Source: Celoporthe dispersa
Taxonomy: Eukaryota; Ascomycota; Sordariomycetes; Diaporthales; Cryphonectriaceae
Reading direction: 5' to 3'
DNA: 64,000 nt
NCBI GenBank assembly: GCA_016584495.1
Contig: WAID01000004.1
Coordinates: forward strand, 3,100,001 to 3,164,000
How positions within the stretch are numbered: position 1 is the stretch's first letter; every line of letters starts with the position of its first letter. The notes beneath the pieces are model-generated. The model was not told where the DNA came from. It saw only the letters and a program-made list of their open reading frames with translations, and ran no database searches. Both the position numbers and the translations under genes were made by a program. Positions 23,949 to 36,116 of the stretch are shown in pieces.

Positions 23949-25088
23949 GAAGGCCTGGGGCTTAGAAGTGGTGGTGGTGATGTGATGGTGATGTCAGTTG
24001 AGGGAAGAAGGATTGCCCTTCGAGGCCAGCATGTCCCTCGCCCTGCATCGGAGGGCTGCAGCAGTGTCGAGTCACTGCACCGAGAAACCCAGCCAAGGTT
24101 GTGTGTTGTCTGCAGTGCTAGAGTTGAGCCGGGGCCTTGAGAATTGTGGAAGTTGGTCTTTGGATCCACAGGTAGCCAGTGGCAGCAGCAGAGTCGTCGT
24201 TTTCGGGTTTTCCCCCTTTGTTCTTAGGGGAAAAAAGCTACTCCCGTATCCTGGTCCTTTTTTTTCTTTCTTTTTTCCTTCTCTCCCTTCAAAGCTCGAG
24301 TCTGACCAGACCATACGAGACCAGAATTGTCTGTCTGTCCTTGACATCAAAGTTTCTGGTAGCTGCTGGTAACAGGGAGAGGGAGAGAGAGGGAGAGAGA
24401 GAGAGTAGCAAACAAAAAGCACAGCCTCTTCCTGTGGCGCCGTCTCACTCCACAATTCGGCCTGGTCTCTCTCTCTATTACCCCGAGTCTCGACGATCGG
24501 ATCGTCACAGCCGAAGTAATACCAAGGATGCGGGCTGGTCTTCCCTTTTTCTGCCTTACAGCCAACCTTGAGAGGCTGAGCTGGGTTGTGCTGTTTCTGG
24601 TGCTGCAGACTGGTCCTCGGGACACCACCGAGGGCTGTAGGGGTTAATTTCGAGATGACTTGTAGCAGGGTGGGTTCCCTCCTGTTGAGAATGTTCCTGT
24701 TTGGTACCTAGTAGCTGTGTGCCTGCTGGTCGATTGGAAGGTCGTTTTGAAGGCTGGTCTCGAAGAGGAATGGCTGCCCTGCAAGGGGGATGGAGCTTAA
24801 GTGGCGAAGCCCTTCCCAGAGTCGCGCCAGCGTACACTAGCAGGACTGGTAGCATGTACTATGGTGTGCACTAACTACTAAGCAGTAGCGGTGTGTGTGT
24901 GTGTCTGCCCGCCCTCTTCCGGACTCAATCATTCGTTTCAGATTACTTCCACTCCGTCTCTCAAGACCCAGGCTGGCTTGATCTTACCCCGGGTTTTCTT
25001 CTCGTTACTCTTGCTTGAGCTCCACTTACAAGGGAACCGAAAAGAAGGGGAAAAAAGGGATTCTAGGACCTGATGAGTCTGGTCAGAA

Positions 25089-25119
<31 letters not shown>

Positions 25120-25969
25120 ACCAAGGCAGCTGGACGACGACACGGCAGATGAACACAAGCATATCCCAGCCTCGAGAGCCGACGAAACTTTCTCAGTTTG
25201 CTGCGCCCAAACATGAAACGTCAGCCCCATCCGTAGACTGCGCCGGGTGCCTCGAACGGCGCAGGAAGGGTAGCATCTTATTAGTAAGGCTCCAGTTATC
25301 ATCATGTGCCACAGCAGCATTCGATCTCAGCTGCCTCGAGGGCCACCTCAAGATCCAGCTTTCCTGCATTATTAAATCCTCACCTTTAGGAGTCCTCATG
25401 CCTCCAGACCAGGGCGGTGCTGCAGTGCTCTCTATCTTGGTTGAAAAGTTGTCTTCATGAGCTGAATGTATGCCATCCGCTTTTCCTCCACACGAGTGCT
25501 GTATTATATATACAAAAACACATCTCACCATCAACATATAAGAAAAAGTATAAACTACAAGAATGGTCAACTCAAAAAGGCCAAGCTTCAACTTTTGAAA
25601 ATTAAATTCTAGTAGGGCGTAGAACAATCTGAACCTGATCATGTCATCCCAACTCATGCTTTCCCTCCATGGTCCCTATGCCAGTCTGTCCCTTTTTCGC
25701 TTCCAGTTATCAATGCTCCAGAACACCTATCGCCTCCCCTCTTCACCCTTTTCCTCACACCAGAAGATGCTGTGGTTCTCCATATTTACACACAATCAAC
25801 AAGATTCAATCGCTACAGTACAGAATAAGAACCCTTCCTGGCCATATACGCCGTGCCGTGGTCAAGAATAAGAGCAGAGTCGGGAGTTTAAGCCTCAAGA
25901 AAAAAAAAATTCAAGTACGCCTCTTCTCTTCCTCTTTTTTTTTTCTTCGTTTTTTTCTTCGTTTCTTTC
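23949..25969. other. Spacer between the ankyrin gene 5' end and the PGAM-like gene 3' end
   Basis: This 2 kb stretch holds the ankyrin gene promoter and the 3' flank of the next minus-strand gene. It contains two GT microsatellites (24891-24904 and 25092-25119) and an AT-richer part at about 25480-25640. A minus-strand open frame of 154 codons (25193-25657) has no recognisable family and I do not call it. Confidence 0.45.
25092..25119. repeat. (GT)n microsatellite
   Basis: Fourteen uninterrupted GT units, in non-coding sequence. Confidence 0.9.
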
Positions 25970-28208
25970 TTACCACCTCTCGTTCACCGACCAACGCCTC
26001 TTCGGCGAGGACAGATCTCGTGGTATGCCATCCTCAATCGGTTTGTGGCTGCCCCAGAGCCCACCTACACCCGAGCCCAGCTGCGGCAGGGCCGCCGGCA
26101 TGTCCCTGTGCTCCTCGCTGTGGTCTTCAGAAGAGGTGGTGCCGCGGCGCTCGGTATTCGTGCGTGGAGAGACGGTATCGCTGCCGCCGCCGTTGCTGGA
26201 GCCGTTCGTTATTCTTGGTGTGGACGGCGTGGGCTCCTCGGGCATGATCGTGGCCGTGGTCGTGCTCGGCGCGGCAGCCCCGAAGCCGCCAAAGTTTGGG
26301 AGAAAATCGTCATCGTCCTCGTCCGGCGTGCCGAGGGTGTTACGGAGCGGAGACCAGAGGCCACCCAGTGCAGGCGACGGCCTGGTAAACGAGGTCACAC
26401 CGCTGCCCACGGTGATGCCACCGCCGTTGCTGCTGCTGCTGCTCCCGCCCAGGCCGCTCGTGTTTAGCCCGATCCTGCCTGAAAATCGAGACGAGGAGGC
26501 CGAGTCCCGCCTCATGCTGCCAAAGCTTGTCACCGCCGAGGTGCTGCGGCTGCCCGCGCCGTCTGTCGGGGAGAACAGGCCACTGTTGCTCCCACTGAGC
26601 GGCGACGAGGTGTAGCTCGTGCTCCCCAGGCGTCCACGGCTGGGCGGGGCCATCGGGGTCGGTATCGAGCCTGACCTGGAGGCGCGCGTGGAGGTGAGGT
26701 GCTCGTTGCTGGCAAACAACTTCAGGTCGTAGTGCTTGTGAATGGCGACGAGGCCGGAAGGGTGGGAGACCGTGTCTCCGCCCGACACGGCGCGGGCTGG
26801 CCCGTCGTCCTCAACCTCACCGGCGCAGGGTTTCCTGACGGCTTGCGTGAGCGATGCCAGGCCGACGTCTGTTAGGACGGGCTGGTGTGTGATGGCGCCG
26901 ATCAGGGCGTTGCAGCCGGCGCCGTGAGATACGATGATGACCACGGACTCGACCTCGACGTCCCCATCGTCGACCATCACGTAGTCGTCCGCGACGCTGC
27001 TGCGGCGCACCTTGGTCACCATCTCCGAGGGGTTCTCGGCCGTGGCGTACCAGTCCACCAGCTTCTGCAGGCCGTTCCGGAACCGGTGGTGCATGTGTGT
27101 CCACTCCTCGCCCAGGGTACCGCCGTCGCCCCAGTCGAGGGGCCCCCGCATCGAGTCCCACTGGTAGTCCACCTCGCAGCAGTTGTCCCTGGCATGTGGG
27201 ACGTAGCCGTTGGGTATCTCGGCGTTGTGGGAGATGGCGTACGCCGGCACGGGGGGACATAGGCTCCTCCCGTCAGCAGGCGGGACTCTCCGTTGCTCGT
27301 GATGCTTGTGACACTGTTGCTCCTGCCTGCACGCCTCAGGGCCTCGGCGATGCTAGACACGCTGTCCAGGGTGTTCACGGGCGACGTCGGGCTGGGCATG
27401 GCCGCCCAGGACGGCTGGGTGGCATTCTGGTTGTTATAGGCGGCGAAGTTTGGGTTGGTGCTGTAGTCCTCCTTGCGCAGCAGGTTTGCCTTGGCGCTGG
27501 CCAGCATCAAACCCGAGCTCGGAGGCGGGGTGATGAGCTCGAAGTAGCCCGGCGTGAGCCACTCCCCGAGGAAGGCATCGAGGCGGAGGACGGCCTTCTC
27601 GACGACGAAATCCCTGGGCGAGGCGGGCTCCATCTCGGGCGGGGTAGGCAGGCCTGAGGGAGGGTCACGGTCGGAAGGGGGAGGGTCGGCGTTCACGGTA
27701 GGTCGGAGCCGGGGGTTGGTGGAGGAGTGGACGGAGGAGGCCCGGGCGGGAGCGGCAGTCTGGGGCTCGGGGGTAGAGGCGAGGCCGGCGCTGATGCCTA
27801 TGGAGGTCTGGACGCAGCGTAGGAAGGGCGAGGAGTGGACAACGATCTTGAGCTTGCGGCGCTTCCTCGGAGGGGGCCTCTGTTGCTGTCGCTGTTGACG
27901 TTCCTGCTGCTGCTGCTGCTGCTGCTGCGTCGGCCGCTGCGGCGTCATCCTGACCTTCTCTCTCGCGGAGGATCTGCCTGATCCTCTGGCCCACGGCGCG
28001 CGCCTGGTTCCATCCGGAATACGTGAGGGGAGGATCGTAGGGGGTCGGGGATTGTAGGTGCCACTGCTTGTTTGCGGCGTCAAGGCGGTTTCCGTGTCTA
28101 TGTGAGGAGGAGGGCAGCACGTCAGTAAGGGCACAGAGAGACGAAGACGCAGGGATCTCATCACAAGGCTTACCTTACGACAAAGATGTGAGCCGGAGCG
28201 CGGCCCAT
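25970..28208 (-). CDS. Histidine-phosphatase (phosphoglycerate-mutase-like) superfamily protein, fungal long form
   Basis: Branch-2-like histidine phosphatase of 720 residues; substrate unknown. A 35-nt first exon (28208-28174, MGRAPAHIFVV) splices (GTAAGC...CATAG) to exon 2 (28097-25970), assembling the catalytic RHG motif as VVRHGNRLDAANKQW. Then come PYDPPLTYSGWNQARAVG, the core strand KIVVHSSPFLRCVQTS, LDAFLGEWLTPGYFE and the second catalytic histidine in IIVSHGAGCNALIG. The roughly 250-residue C-terminal tail is Ser/Gly/Thr-rich. An Ala tract (GCA repeat, about 27908-27931) lies in an insertion between the first two core strands. Two frame errors are inferred: an extra base in the run at 27872-27876 and a missing base in the run at 27251-27256. 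They cancel, leaving 720 codons. Confidence 0.85.
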
Positions 28209-28337
28209 AGCTGAAAGGCCCAGCGGATGACGAGCGTGGTGGGTAGGCCGTCGTACTCTCGAGCGGAAGAGTCGGGTATTTGTTTGTGTCGGGGTGTTTG
28301 AGCGTGACGAGTCCCCAAAAGGAGGGCGAAATGGGGG

Positions 28338-28370
28338 GGAGGAGGAGGAGGAGGAGGAGGAGGAGGAGGG
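28338..28370. repeat. (GGA)n microsatellite
   Basis: About eleven GGA units roughly 130 bases upstream of the PGAM-like start codon, probably in its promoter or 5' UTR. Confidence 0.85.
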
Positions 28371-30370
28371 TGACCTGGAAGGAGGAGCGCAGGTCTTGGT
28401 TGGCAGAAAGTCTAGACTAGGTCAAGGGACTTCGGTAGCCGGGCTCGAAGGACGAGGTTGACGGGGTCGGCGTGGTGGGTCTCTCTTGGGCCAGGGCCGG
28501 GGCGAGGACCAACGACCTGGGTAATTGCAGACAATGTCGACAGATCCACCAAGCCTCGATCCTCATGAAAGTTTGAGTCGTGCTCCTCGTTGCCCTCCGT
28601 ACAGACCTCCAGCCGGCGGCCTTGCAGTGAAGAGTCGGCGGTTCGTAAAAGTTATCCCCGGCGGGGGGAGAAGAAGCGCGTTTATAAGTGTTCCCGTTTG
28701 TGGTTGGCAAATCCTGACTAGGACGCGCTAGGAGGGATGATTGAGAAGAAGGAGGGACTTTGGGCCCAACCAGCAAACACGCAAGGGGATCGAGTATAAG
28801 GCAGGAGGGAGGAAGGCGGACAGTCGTGCGATCGCTGTGTGACCAGAAGAGGCGAGAGCGAGACCCCTGCAACCAATCTCACAAGATGATTGTGTAATGC
28901 AGAGAAGACTCGGACACGGCTGGCAGTGGTGAGGGTGTAAATCTAGCAGGTGAGGCGTGGAAAGAGGGGGAGGGAAAAAAAAAAGAAGAAAAAACAAGAA
29001 GAGGAAAAGAAAAAGAAGAAGAAAAGACAAAGAAGAGAATCAAGGGGAGGCAGACGAAAGGGTTTCGCAAAGAATTTTTGGGATAATTGATTGAAAGTGG
29101 TGGTGGGTGTAGAAACTTCTCAAGAGTCTTTCTTCGGCTCAGTCAGGCGGGTGTGGTTTGGTGTGGTGGACTTTGATGACGTTAATGTTGTTTTTTCTCT
29201 TTTTTTTTCTTTCCCTTCTCTCTTCCCTCTCTTCTTCTTTTCGGACACCTCTTCTCTTATGACTCTTTTTTTTCTTCTTTGCTCAACTTTCTCTTTGGCC
29301 TCTTTTTCCATCCCTTAACGGAGAGTGATGACAATGTTATAGTCAAAAATACTTTGGACGATGATCACCTCGGTCCAAAGATCCAAGGCAGCCCCCTGTA
29401 GTACGTAGCGTCAACGGCGTAAAAGCGCTGGGAGGGGCCGTTCTAATATAATGTCCCCAAAATTGACAAGTCGGAATTGAGGCGGCCCAACATTCAAACT
29501 CCAACTGCAAGAGTCTCGTTACATTGGGAGGGGGGAGGGGAGGAGGGGGGGATATACTACGTACTCCTCACACAGCCTGCAGTGATCACTTGATCATATT
29601 GCGGTTGACCTCAAACGTCATCACTTCTCGTTTCTCCTCACCTTGTCCTGTCGATCTGCTCTACCTGTCGTATTATGTACTTTATGGCATGTGCAGAATA
29701 TGCACAGAACACAGAGCAACGTGCAGAGAGCAGGCGAAAAGACCTACCATAGTAGGCATGCCACATGTCTGATCTGTCGCTTGTTCCTCCGTCTTTTGCT
29801 CGGTGAATGGATGGATGGCGCGTCGTCGCATCAATCTTGCCGTCCCCTCCGTCGTCTGCAAGCTGCAGTACCGGCCTGGCGCATCACATGCCAGATCCAT
29901 AACGGCCTGTCATTGGCTCTCCTCAGGCCCCAAGGGAGGGGGAGGGGATCTTCCCCACAAGATGCCGTACCAAACCCTGCTGGCAGGAGGCAATCAGGCT
30001 AAGTGGCAGGCTGCTTAGGGCCACACCCGGAACCGCTATTGAACTAGGGGACCTCTGGTACAGAGAGAGAGAGGCAAGAGGGTACATACAAGGCCTAGTA
30101 GAGCTTGCTGTCGCCCAAGCTTTTTCAGCAGCCTAACGCTCTTGCATAGCAATGACTTTACAAAATATCAAACTTTCTGATAATCATAGTAGTAGAAATT
30201 TGGACTGATTTGTTATGCGTACGTCTTTTGCAAAAGCTACAAGATATTTCAGAGGGCAAGGCGACTTTTGCGGCTAGCTTGCCACAGGGTCCCTCTTTTC
30301 TACATACCCAATCCCTACTACCCCCTCCCTGTGTCAACAGCACCGTATTAATTGAAATATATACGTACTA

Positions 30371-30394
30371 ATGTATGAATGTATGAATGTATGC
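30371..30394. repeat. Short tandem repeat, TGTATGAA-like units
   Basis: Three 8-base copies of ATGTATGA/C in an AT-rich part of the gpi8 promoter region. Confidence 0.7.
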
Positions 30395-30950
30395 ATATTT
30401 GTAAAAGAAGACAAAGATCATGGTCTTAATGCAAATACTTCGAGAGGTCTTGAGAAGGGCTTCAGGCGATAGCAAGCGCTGCTAAGCCTTATATATACTG
30501 TGTCAAATACCGCTTTCTGGTCTACAAACCATGACACCACACCTGCACCACCTGCCGAGGAGCCTGTCCTATGTAAGGCCAACGGCAACCTGGGTGGGTC
30601 TACCCACTATAAGCAGCAGACGCGCCCCGCTGCCGCTGGAGAGACCCCTGCCGCGTCCCGACCTGGGCACTGCCAAGGACAATGTACCAGGTACGGTACA
30701 GGCGGGTACAGGGCGTCGTGTGTGTATCCCTCTGACGCTTACCAATGCTGACCACTCACGACATTCCTCTCACGACACTCTTCACGCCGTGGCGTAACCT
30801 CTCGCCCCGGCTTGGTAAAGAAGGCAACGACGACAGCTACGACAGCTACGACTGCGACGGTCTCGACAGCGACGCGCCAGGGAACTAATCGTTGGCCAGG
30901 ACAGCAATAGCTCTCCAACAGTCCGTCGTGACCCGACACGGGGCGGCACG

Positions 30951-32247
30951 ATGCGTTCCCCCTCGAACCTCCTGACTGCCCTCCTCCTCCTCGTCCTCGG
31001 GCATCATGTCCTCCCCTCCGTCCTCGCCGAACACACCAGCAATTGGGCCGTGCTGGTCTGCACCTCTCGCTTCTGGTTCAACTACCGCCACCTCGCCAAC
31101 GTCCTCTCCATCTACCGCACCGTGAAGCGCCTGGGCATCCCCGACTCCCAGATCATACTCATGCTGCCCGACGACATGGCCTGCAACCCGCGAAACGCTT
31201 TCCCCGGCACCGTCTACTCCAACGCCGACCGCGCCGTCGACCTGTACGGTGACAACATCGAGGTCGACTACCGGGGCTACGAAGTCACCGTCGAGAACTT
31301 CATCAGGCTCCTAACCGACCGCGTGGGCGAGGAGACCCCGAGGAGCAAGAGGCTGCTGACCGACGACCGGAGCAACATCCTCGTGTACATGACGGGCCAT
31401 GGCGGCAATGAGTTCCTGAAGTTCCAGGACGCCGAGGAGATTGGCGCCTTTGACCTTGCCGACGCGTTCGAGCAGATGTGGGAGAAGAAGAGGTACGTGC
31501 TGTGCACCCGACACGCGAGACATTGGAGAGGAACACGTGGGAGTGGGGGGAAAAGACTGACGTGTGTGATGGGGGTCTCGCCCTGCAGATACCACGAGAT
31601 CCTCTTCATGATCGACACCTGCCAGGCGAACACGATGTACACGCAGCTGTACTCGCCCAGGATCATCGCCACGGGCTCGTCGGAGCTGGACCAGTCATCG
31701 TACTCGCACCACGCCGACAACGACGTGGGCGTGGCCGTCATCGACAGGTACACCTACTACAACCTCGAGTTTCTCGAGACGCACGTCGGCGACCTCAGCA
31801 GCAAGAAGACGCTGGGCGACCTGTTCGACAGCTACACCTACGAGAAGATCCACTCCCACGCCGGCGTGCGCTACGACCTCTTCCCGGGTGGCGAGGATGC
31901 CGCCCGGTCCAGGCTCGTGACGGACTTCTTCGGGAACGTACAGAACGTCGAGGTCGACGGCACCAGGAACTCCACGCTGGAGGAGGACCTGCTGGGGCTG
32001 AGCAGGCACATCGCCGAGCTGAGGCGGAGGGCCGATGCCCAGGACGAGATGCCCTCCCAGGGGAATGCCTCGCAAGGGGAGGGGGAGGCGGGAGGCGGCA
32101 GCAGCACCCGTCCACAGGATACAGGCTGCGAAGCCATTGACGGATGACAACTGGTGGACCAAGAAGCTGCTGGGGGCGGTCGTCTTGGGGGGGTGTGTCT
32201 CATTATGGGGTCTGGGGTCCTTTTTTGAGAAATCTGGCAGGTCATGA
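30951..32247 (+). CDS. gpi8: GPI-anchor transamidase catalytic subunit (Gpi8/PIG-K, peptidase C13)
   Basis: ER-membrane cysteine protease-like subunit that cleaves the GPI-attachment signal of precursor proteins and transfers them to the glycolipid. The N-terminal signal peptide is MRSPSNLLTALLLLVLGHHVLP. Motifs are SRFWFNYRH, LPDDMACNPRN, the catalytic His in MTGHGGNEF (about residue 150) and the catalytic Cys in IDTCQANTMY (about residue 192). The intron 31493-31588 is 96 nt, in frame and without stops. The raw frame ends at 32147 (EAIDG). The family's C-terminal lumen/membrane segment (DDNWWTKKLLGAVVLGGC... EKSGRS) sits one frame over and ends at 32247. One extra base in the G-rich stretch 32045-32115 would join them, and the total is then 399 codons. 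Confidence 0.92.
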
Positions 32248-32905
32248 CACAGAATTCATTAGATCTACAACAAAATAAAATCTTTTCTTTTCATTTTCAT
32301 TTTTATGTTTACGTTTCATCCAGAATCTTGTGCTCCCTCCCCCTGAAGTGCTCTCAGCGCCTAGGTGTGGATTGAGGATAGAAGAAGCATAGCTAATCGC
32401 ACTATCTCCCTCATTCACGCCAATAAAATATACCAAATGCGCATTTGACAAATTAAATACTCTTCAAGTACAACTTGGGAGTTTATTTTTTTTTTTCCAT
32501 CATCAAGACGAGATCCTGCTGCGTAATCCTAAAGTCGTGTTGTGGTTCCTTCTACAGTTTGCTTGGAATCTCTGGCGAACCTCGAGAAAACTTTCACCCT
32601 TTTTTTTCTTCCCTTACTTCAACCCCCCATGAGTCCTCACACCAACCACCCCAATCCTGGGGCAACTGTTGCTGCAAATGTCACTCGAATCCTCGAGACA
32701 GCTCATGGAGCCTTAAAAGAGTTTTCTTCATCTCATCATATTTGACTGCCGCTAACACACATCTCACCACTCGTTTCCTGCTGCAGCGCGTCTGCATGTT
32801 CTCGCCACAAGCTGAAGAAGGCGCCAACACAAGATGAAGAAATCCAAAGCAAGCCCACCCTCCTCCAGTCCTTCTCTAGTCCATTTTAACAAGAACCACT
32901 GCTAG
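32248..32905. other. Spacer between gpi8 and the TFIIIC subunit gene
   Basis: This stretch holds the gpi8 3' flank and the promoter or 5' exon of the next plus-strand gene. A first coding exon of the TFIIIC gene should lie here, because the conserved frame enters through an acceptor-like TGCTAG at 32900-32905. I could not identify its ATG and donor. Confidence 0.45.
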
Positions 32906-35900
32906 ATCCTACCCCTGCGAGGCCTCGCTCTCCCGACCAGGCCTCTCGGCCAGCGCCGCGCCCTCGCCTGGTCCAGCGATGCCGAGCTCGCCGTCGCCGC
33001 AGATGACTCGGTGCTCATCTGCATGCCCGAGTTCCCCATCCTAGACCCTATGCGCCCGGTTGAGGATGACGAGCAGCAGCAGCAGCAGCCCGCCCACGAG
33101 AGTGCGGCAGGCAGGCTCGAGGCCGACGGCGGTGGTGGCGGCAGCAGCCTGGGCGTCCTCCCTGCTGGTCTGCCTGCAGAGTTTGGCGACGAGTACAACG
33201 AAGGACTGATGTCTGAGGACAGCGACGATGGCGACGAGAACGGGCTTGATGCCAACGGCGACGGTGGCGGCGTTGTCGGCGCGAACCTCAACGGCGCGGC
33301 GGACGGCGCTGGTGGCGGTCTTGGTGGCGAGGAGCAGCCGCCCAGGTGTCAGTTTTCTGAGGTCAGGCGGCATCTCCCCATCTCGCACCCGCCTCTGCAC
33401 GCGGACCTGAACAGGCACGTGTGGGAGGCTGCGGGGCGAGAGATGCCTGTAATTCACCACGGCGGCCACGCGCGTGACGACGGCCGGGATATCGGCGCAG
33501 CGGTGACCGAGGCGCAAGAGCAGCCGCTGAGGAATGAAGGAGGAGAAGAAGTAGGAGGAGGAGGCAAGGACGAGGTCACCGCCGCGCCGCCCTCACGCCC
33601 ACTGCCAGCCCGCCTCGAGGAGGCAGCGGTGGTCCGCCATCCCGGCGCTGGCGTCGGCGTCATAGGAGGCTCGGGCGCGAGCATGAACCACGTGGTCGCC
33701 CTGGGGTGGTCGCCCGCCGGCGTTGGGCGGAACGGACGACCGGTGCTGGCCGTGCTGACGGGAGTAGGGAGCCTGGCCGTGTACGGCGAGGGCGGGCCAG
33801 CACCCTTCGGCAGCACGGCGAGGCCGCTGCGGAACCTGGGTCCTGGGCGGGGCGCCGCGAGGGACCTGCAGAGCTGGGTGGTGCTGTGGGCGGTGGGCGA
33901 GAACTTTGTGGTGCCTGGCCAGGAGGAGTACGGGTATGGCGAGTTCGTCAAGGCGTTTGCGTGGTGCGGGGAGGTCGGCGGCGGGAGGGCGCTGCTGGCG
34001 TATGTGAATGATGTGAGGGAGCTGGTGGTGCTGTGCGTCGGGACGACGTTTCGGAGGAGGAAGGCTGACGGGCTCGAGGAGGCGGTGTGGAATGTCCAGG
34101 AGGTGTTGCGGCTGGAGACTGCAGGCCCGCATGGGCAACTTGATGTGAGTCTCTTTTTATTCTTCTCTCTCTCTGTCCTTCTCTTTTTCCCTCTCTTTTT
34201 TTGCCTACTCTGTCTTGCTAGGGAAGGAGAGGAGGACCTTCAGCTGATGCTGGTTGCAGCTTCATGACCCGGACTTCGTACCCTCTGAATCCAGCTATTG
34301 CCTTCGATGGAGTCCTTGGGCCAAGGACAGCCAGACCTGGTCGTGTCTGCTCTCCTACATGGACAGGCACTATGTCGGTTTCAAGAGGGTCTCAGTCAAT
34401 GTCCCAACATGGAAACCACAGGCAGCACCAGAGATATCGTGTGATCCGGAAGACTGGGAAGGCCGCTGTATCCATCTCGGGACAGACGCCGTCCTGGAGT
34501 TTGAGGACATGGTAAGAAATATATATATATATATTTATATATATATATCACACAACACGCAGTCGAGTGTCTGATTCTGGATGATGGGCTGACTATCAAG
34601 ATAGGTCTGGGATGTGAACAACAAGAAGCTCTGCCGCGGCATCATCGCGACGCCCTGGGTTGTCGAGTCTTTCGAGGTCGATCTCTGCGCCAGCGACAGA
34701 ACTGCTCCTCTACCCGCGCACCCTACCGACCAATGCAGAACAACCTATCCATCCGGTGACGACCACCCCCACCACAAAAACCCCATTACAGGCCTCGTCA
34801 TCCACCCAGTCCCGCTCTCCACCGTCTCTCCTGCCCTCATCCCGCTGTACACTGCCGTCCGCCTCTCCGCGACAGCCACCAACACCCCCACGTGGTGGGA
34901 ATCCAACGCGCCCTCGCGACCAGGCAGCCTCGACACGCCGCCGCAGTGGGCTGCCGAGATCAACCACAAGATCACACAGACCATCCCCCTCGGCATGGCA
35001 GGCCAGAAGGCCCACGACGGCCCTGCCGGTGACGATGACAGCGAGCTCGGCGCCGAGCTGATGCAGTTTGGCGACGAGGAGGGCGAGGACGGTGGGATCA
35101 ATGACGACAACGAAGATGATGATGACGACGACGAGTACAGTGACGGGGACGAGGGCTTCGACCCGTGGGCAAGAGAGGGCCCGGACGTGCACCCGTTCCG
35201 CGTGAGGATCTGGGGCATCGCCATGAGCCCCGGCGGCGGGACCACGGCAGTGCTATCGTCGAGCCAGCTGGCGGTTAGGCCGGAGAAGGGCACGTGGGGC
35301 TCCCACCAGAGCCGTGTGGTCTTTGCGTCCCAGGGCTGCTGCGCGACGACGGTGGCGGCACCGCGGGTAGTCAAGAAGAAGAAGACAGTCCCTCCACCTG
35401 ACGCCATGGAGGTGGACCGCGGGGAGGAGAACAGCGGGCGGCAGCAGCTGGATGAGACGGCGGCAGCCAGTGTCGAGGGCCTGTCGACAGAGGCGAGGCT
35501 GTGGGAGTGGATGTACGGCGGCGGGGCAGGCGTGCCCGGTCTCACTCCCAAAACAGACACGGGAGAGGACGACAACGACAACGACACACCCACCACCACG
35601 ACCAGCCCGCCTAGAAAGATGGCGCAGGAGCGCAGGGATGCCGAGGCCATGGCGCGCAGGCAGCGCGTCCTGGACATCTTTGCGCCCTACGTGGCCCGGC
35701 AGACATGTGCCATCTGCGCCGACGGCACAACCAAGTTCATTCTCTCTCCGTTGCCTCCCAAGGACGAAGTCGCCACCACGGACACTACCACCAACGTCGA
35801 CCAGAAGAAAGACGGCAGAACTGACGGCGAGGATGACGACGGACCCAACGACGCCGACAAGGAGTGGCCGCTCGACTGCTTCTGCGAGAACGGCCACCGC

Positions 35901-36116
35901 GTCGCGGTCTGCGGGGCGACCGGGCTGGCGATCGCTGAGCCGATGATCTCGCGGTGCTGCGGGGTGTGCCAGTCGCGGTGTCTGAATGTCGACTTCCTCG
36001 TGGACAGGGTGCTGGCTCCGGCTGCGGCGGAGGAGGAGGAGGAGGTGGCCGAGATCATCAGGCACCAGCTGCCTGTGGATGTCTGCGCGCGGTGTGGTGG
36101 CAAGTACCTCGACTGA
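32906..36116 (+). CDS. TFIIIC 90 kDa-type subunit (GTF3C4/Sfc9-like: N-terminal WD region, C-terminal zinc finger)
   Basis: Subunit of RNA polymerase III factor TFIIIC, which recognises tRNA gene promoters. Exons recognised are 32906-34144, 34260-34511 and 34605-36116 (1000 codons). The N-terminal WD-like region starts QRRALAWSSDAELAVAADDSV, with MNHVVALGWSPAG and CLRWSPWAKDSQTWSCLL further on. Acidic low-complexity inserts occur. The C-terminal zinc-binding module is characteristic of the family: RQTCAICADG, CFCENGHRVAVCGATGL, RCCGVCQSRCL and VDVCARCGGKYLD at the end. Introns have GTGAGT and GTAAGA donors; the second contains a TA microsatellite. The true N-terminus is not resolved: no in-frame ATG lies between the stop at 32902 and the conserved part. 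Confidence 0.85.
34518..34549. repeat. (TA)n microsatellite inside an intron
   Basis: An interrupted TA run starts six bases after the GT donor of the second intron of the TFIIIC gene. It could fold into a hairpin next to the splice site. Confidence 0.85.

Larger units (their letters stand above)
28209..30950. other. Long divergent intergenic region (PGAM-like / gpi8)
   Basis: At 2.7 kb this is the largest gene-free stretch. It contains a GGA microsatellite (28338-28370), an A/G-rich block (28970-29040), a T/C-rich block (29190-29310), an AT-richer part (30130-30480) and a short TGTATGAA repeat (30371-30394). I recognise no protein, tRNA or transposon. Confidence 0.5.

Noticed and set aside
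25193..25657. Minus-strand open frame of 154 codons with a hydrophobic start.
   Set aside because: No recognisable family, located in the 3' flank of the PGAM-like gene, and not supported by any signal.
29998..30012. A 15-base string (GCTAAGTGGCAGGCT) shared with 48347-48361, just outside the MITE-like element, suggesting a dispersed repeat.
   Set aside because: By simple expectation one to a few 15-base matches occur by chance in a 64 kb window, and similarity does not extend beyond the string.
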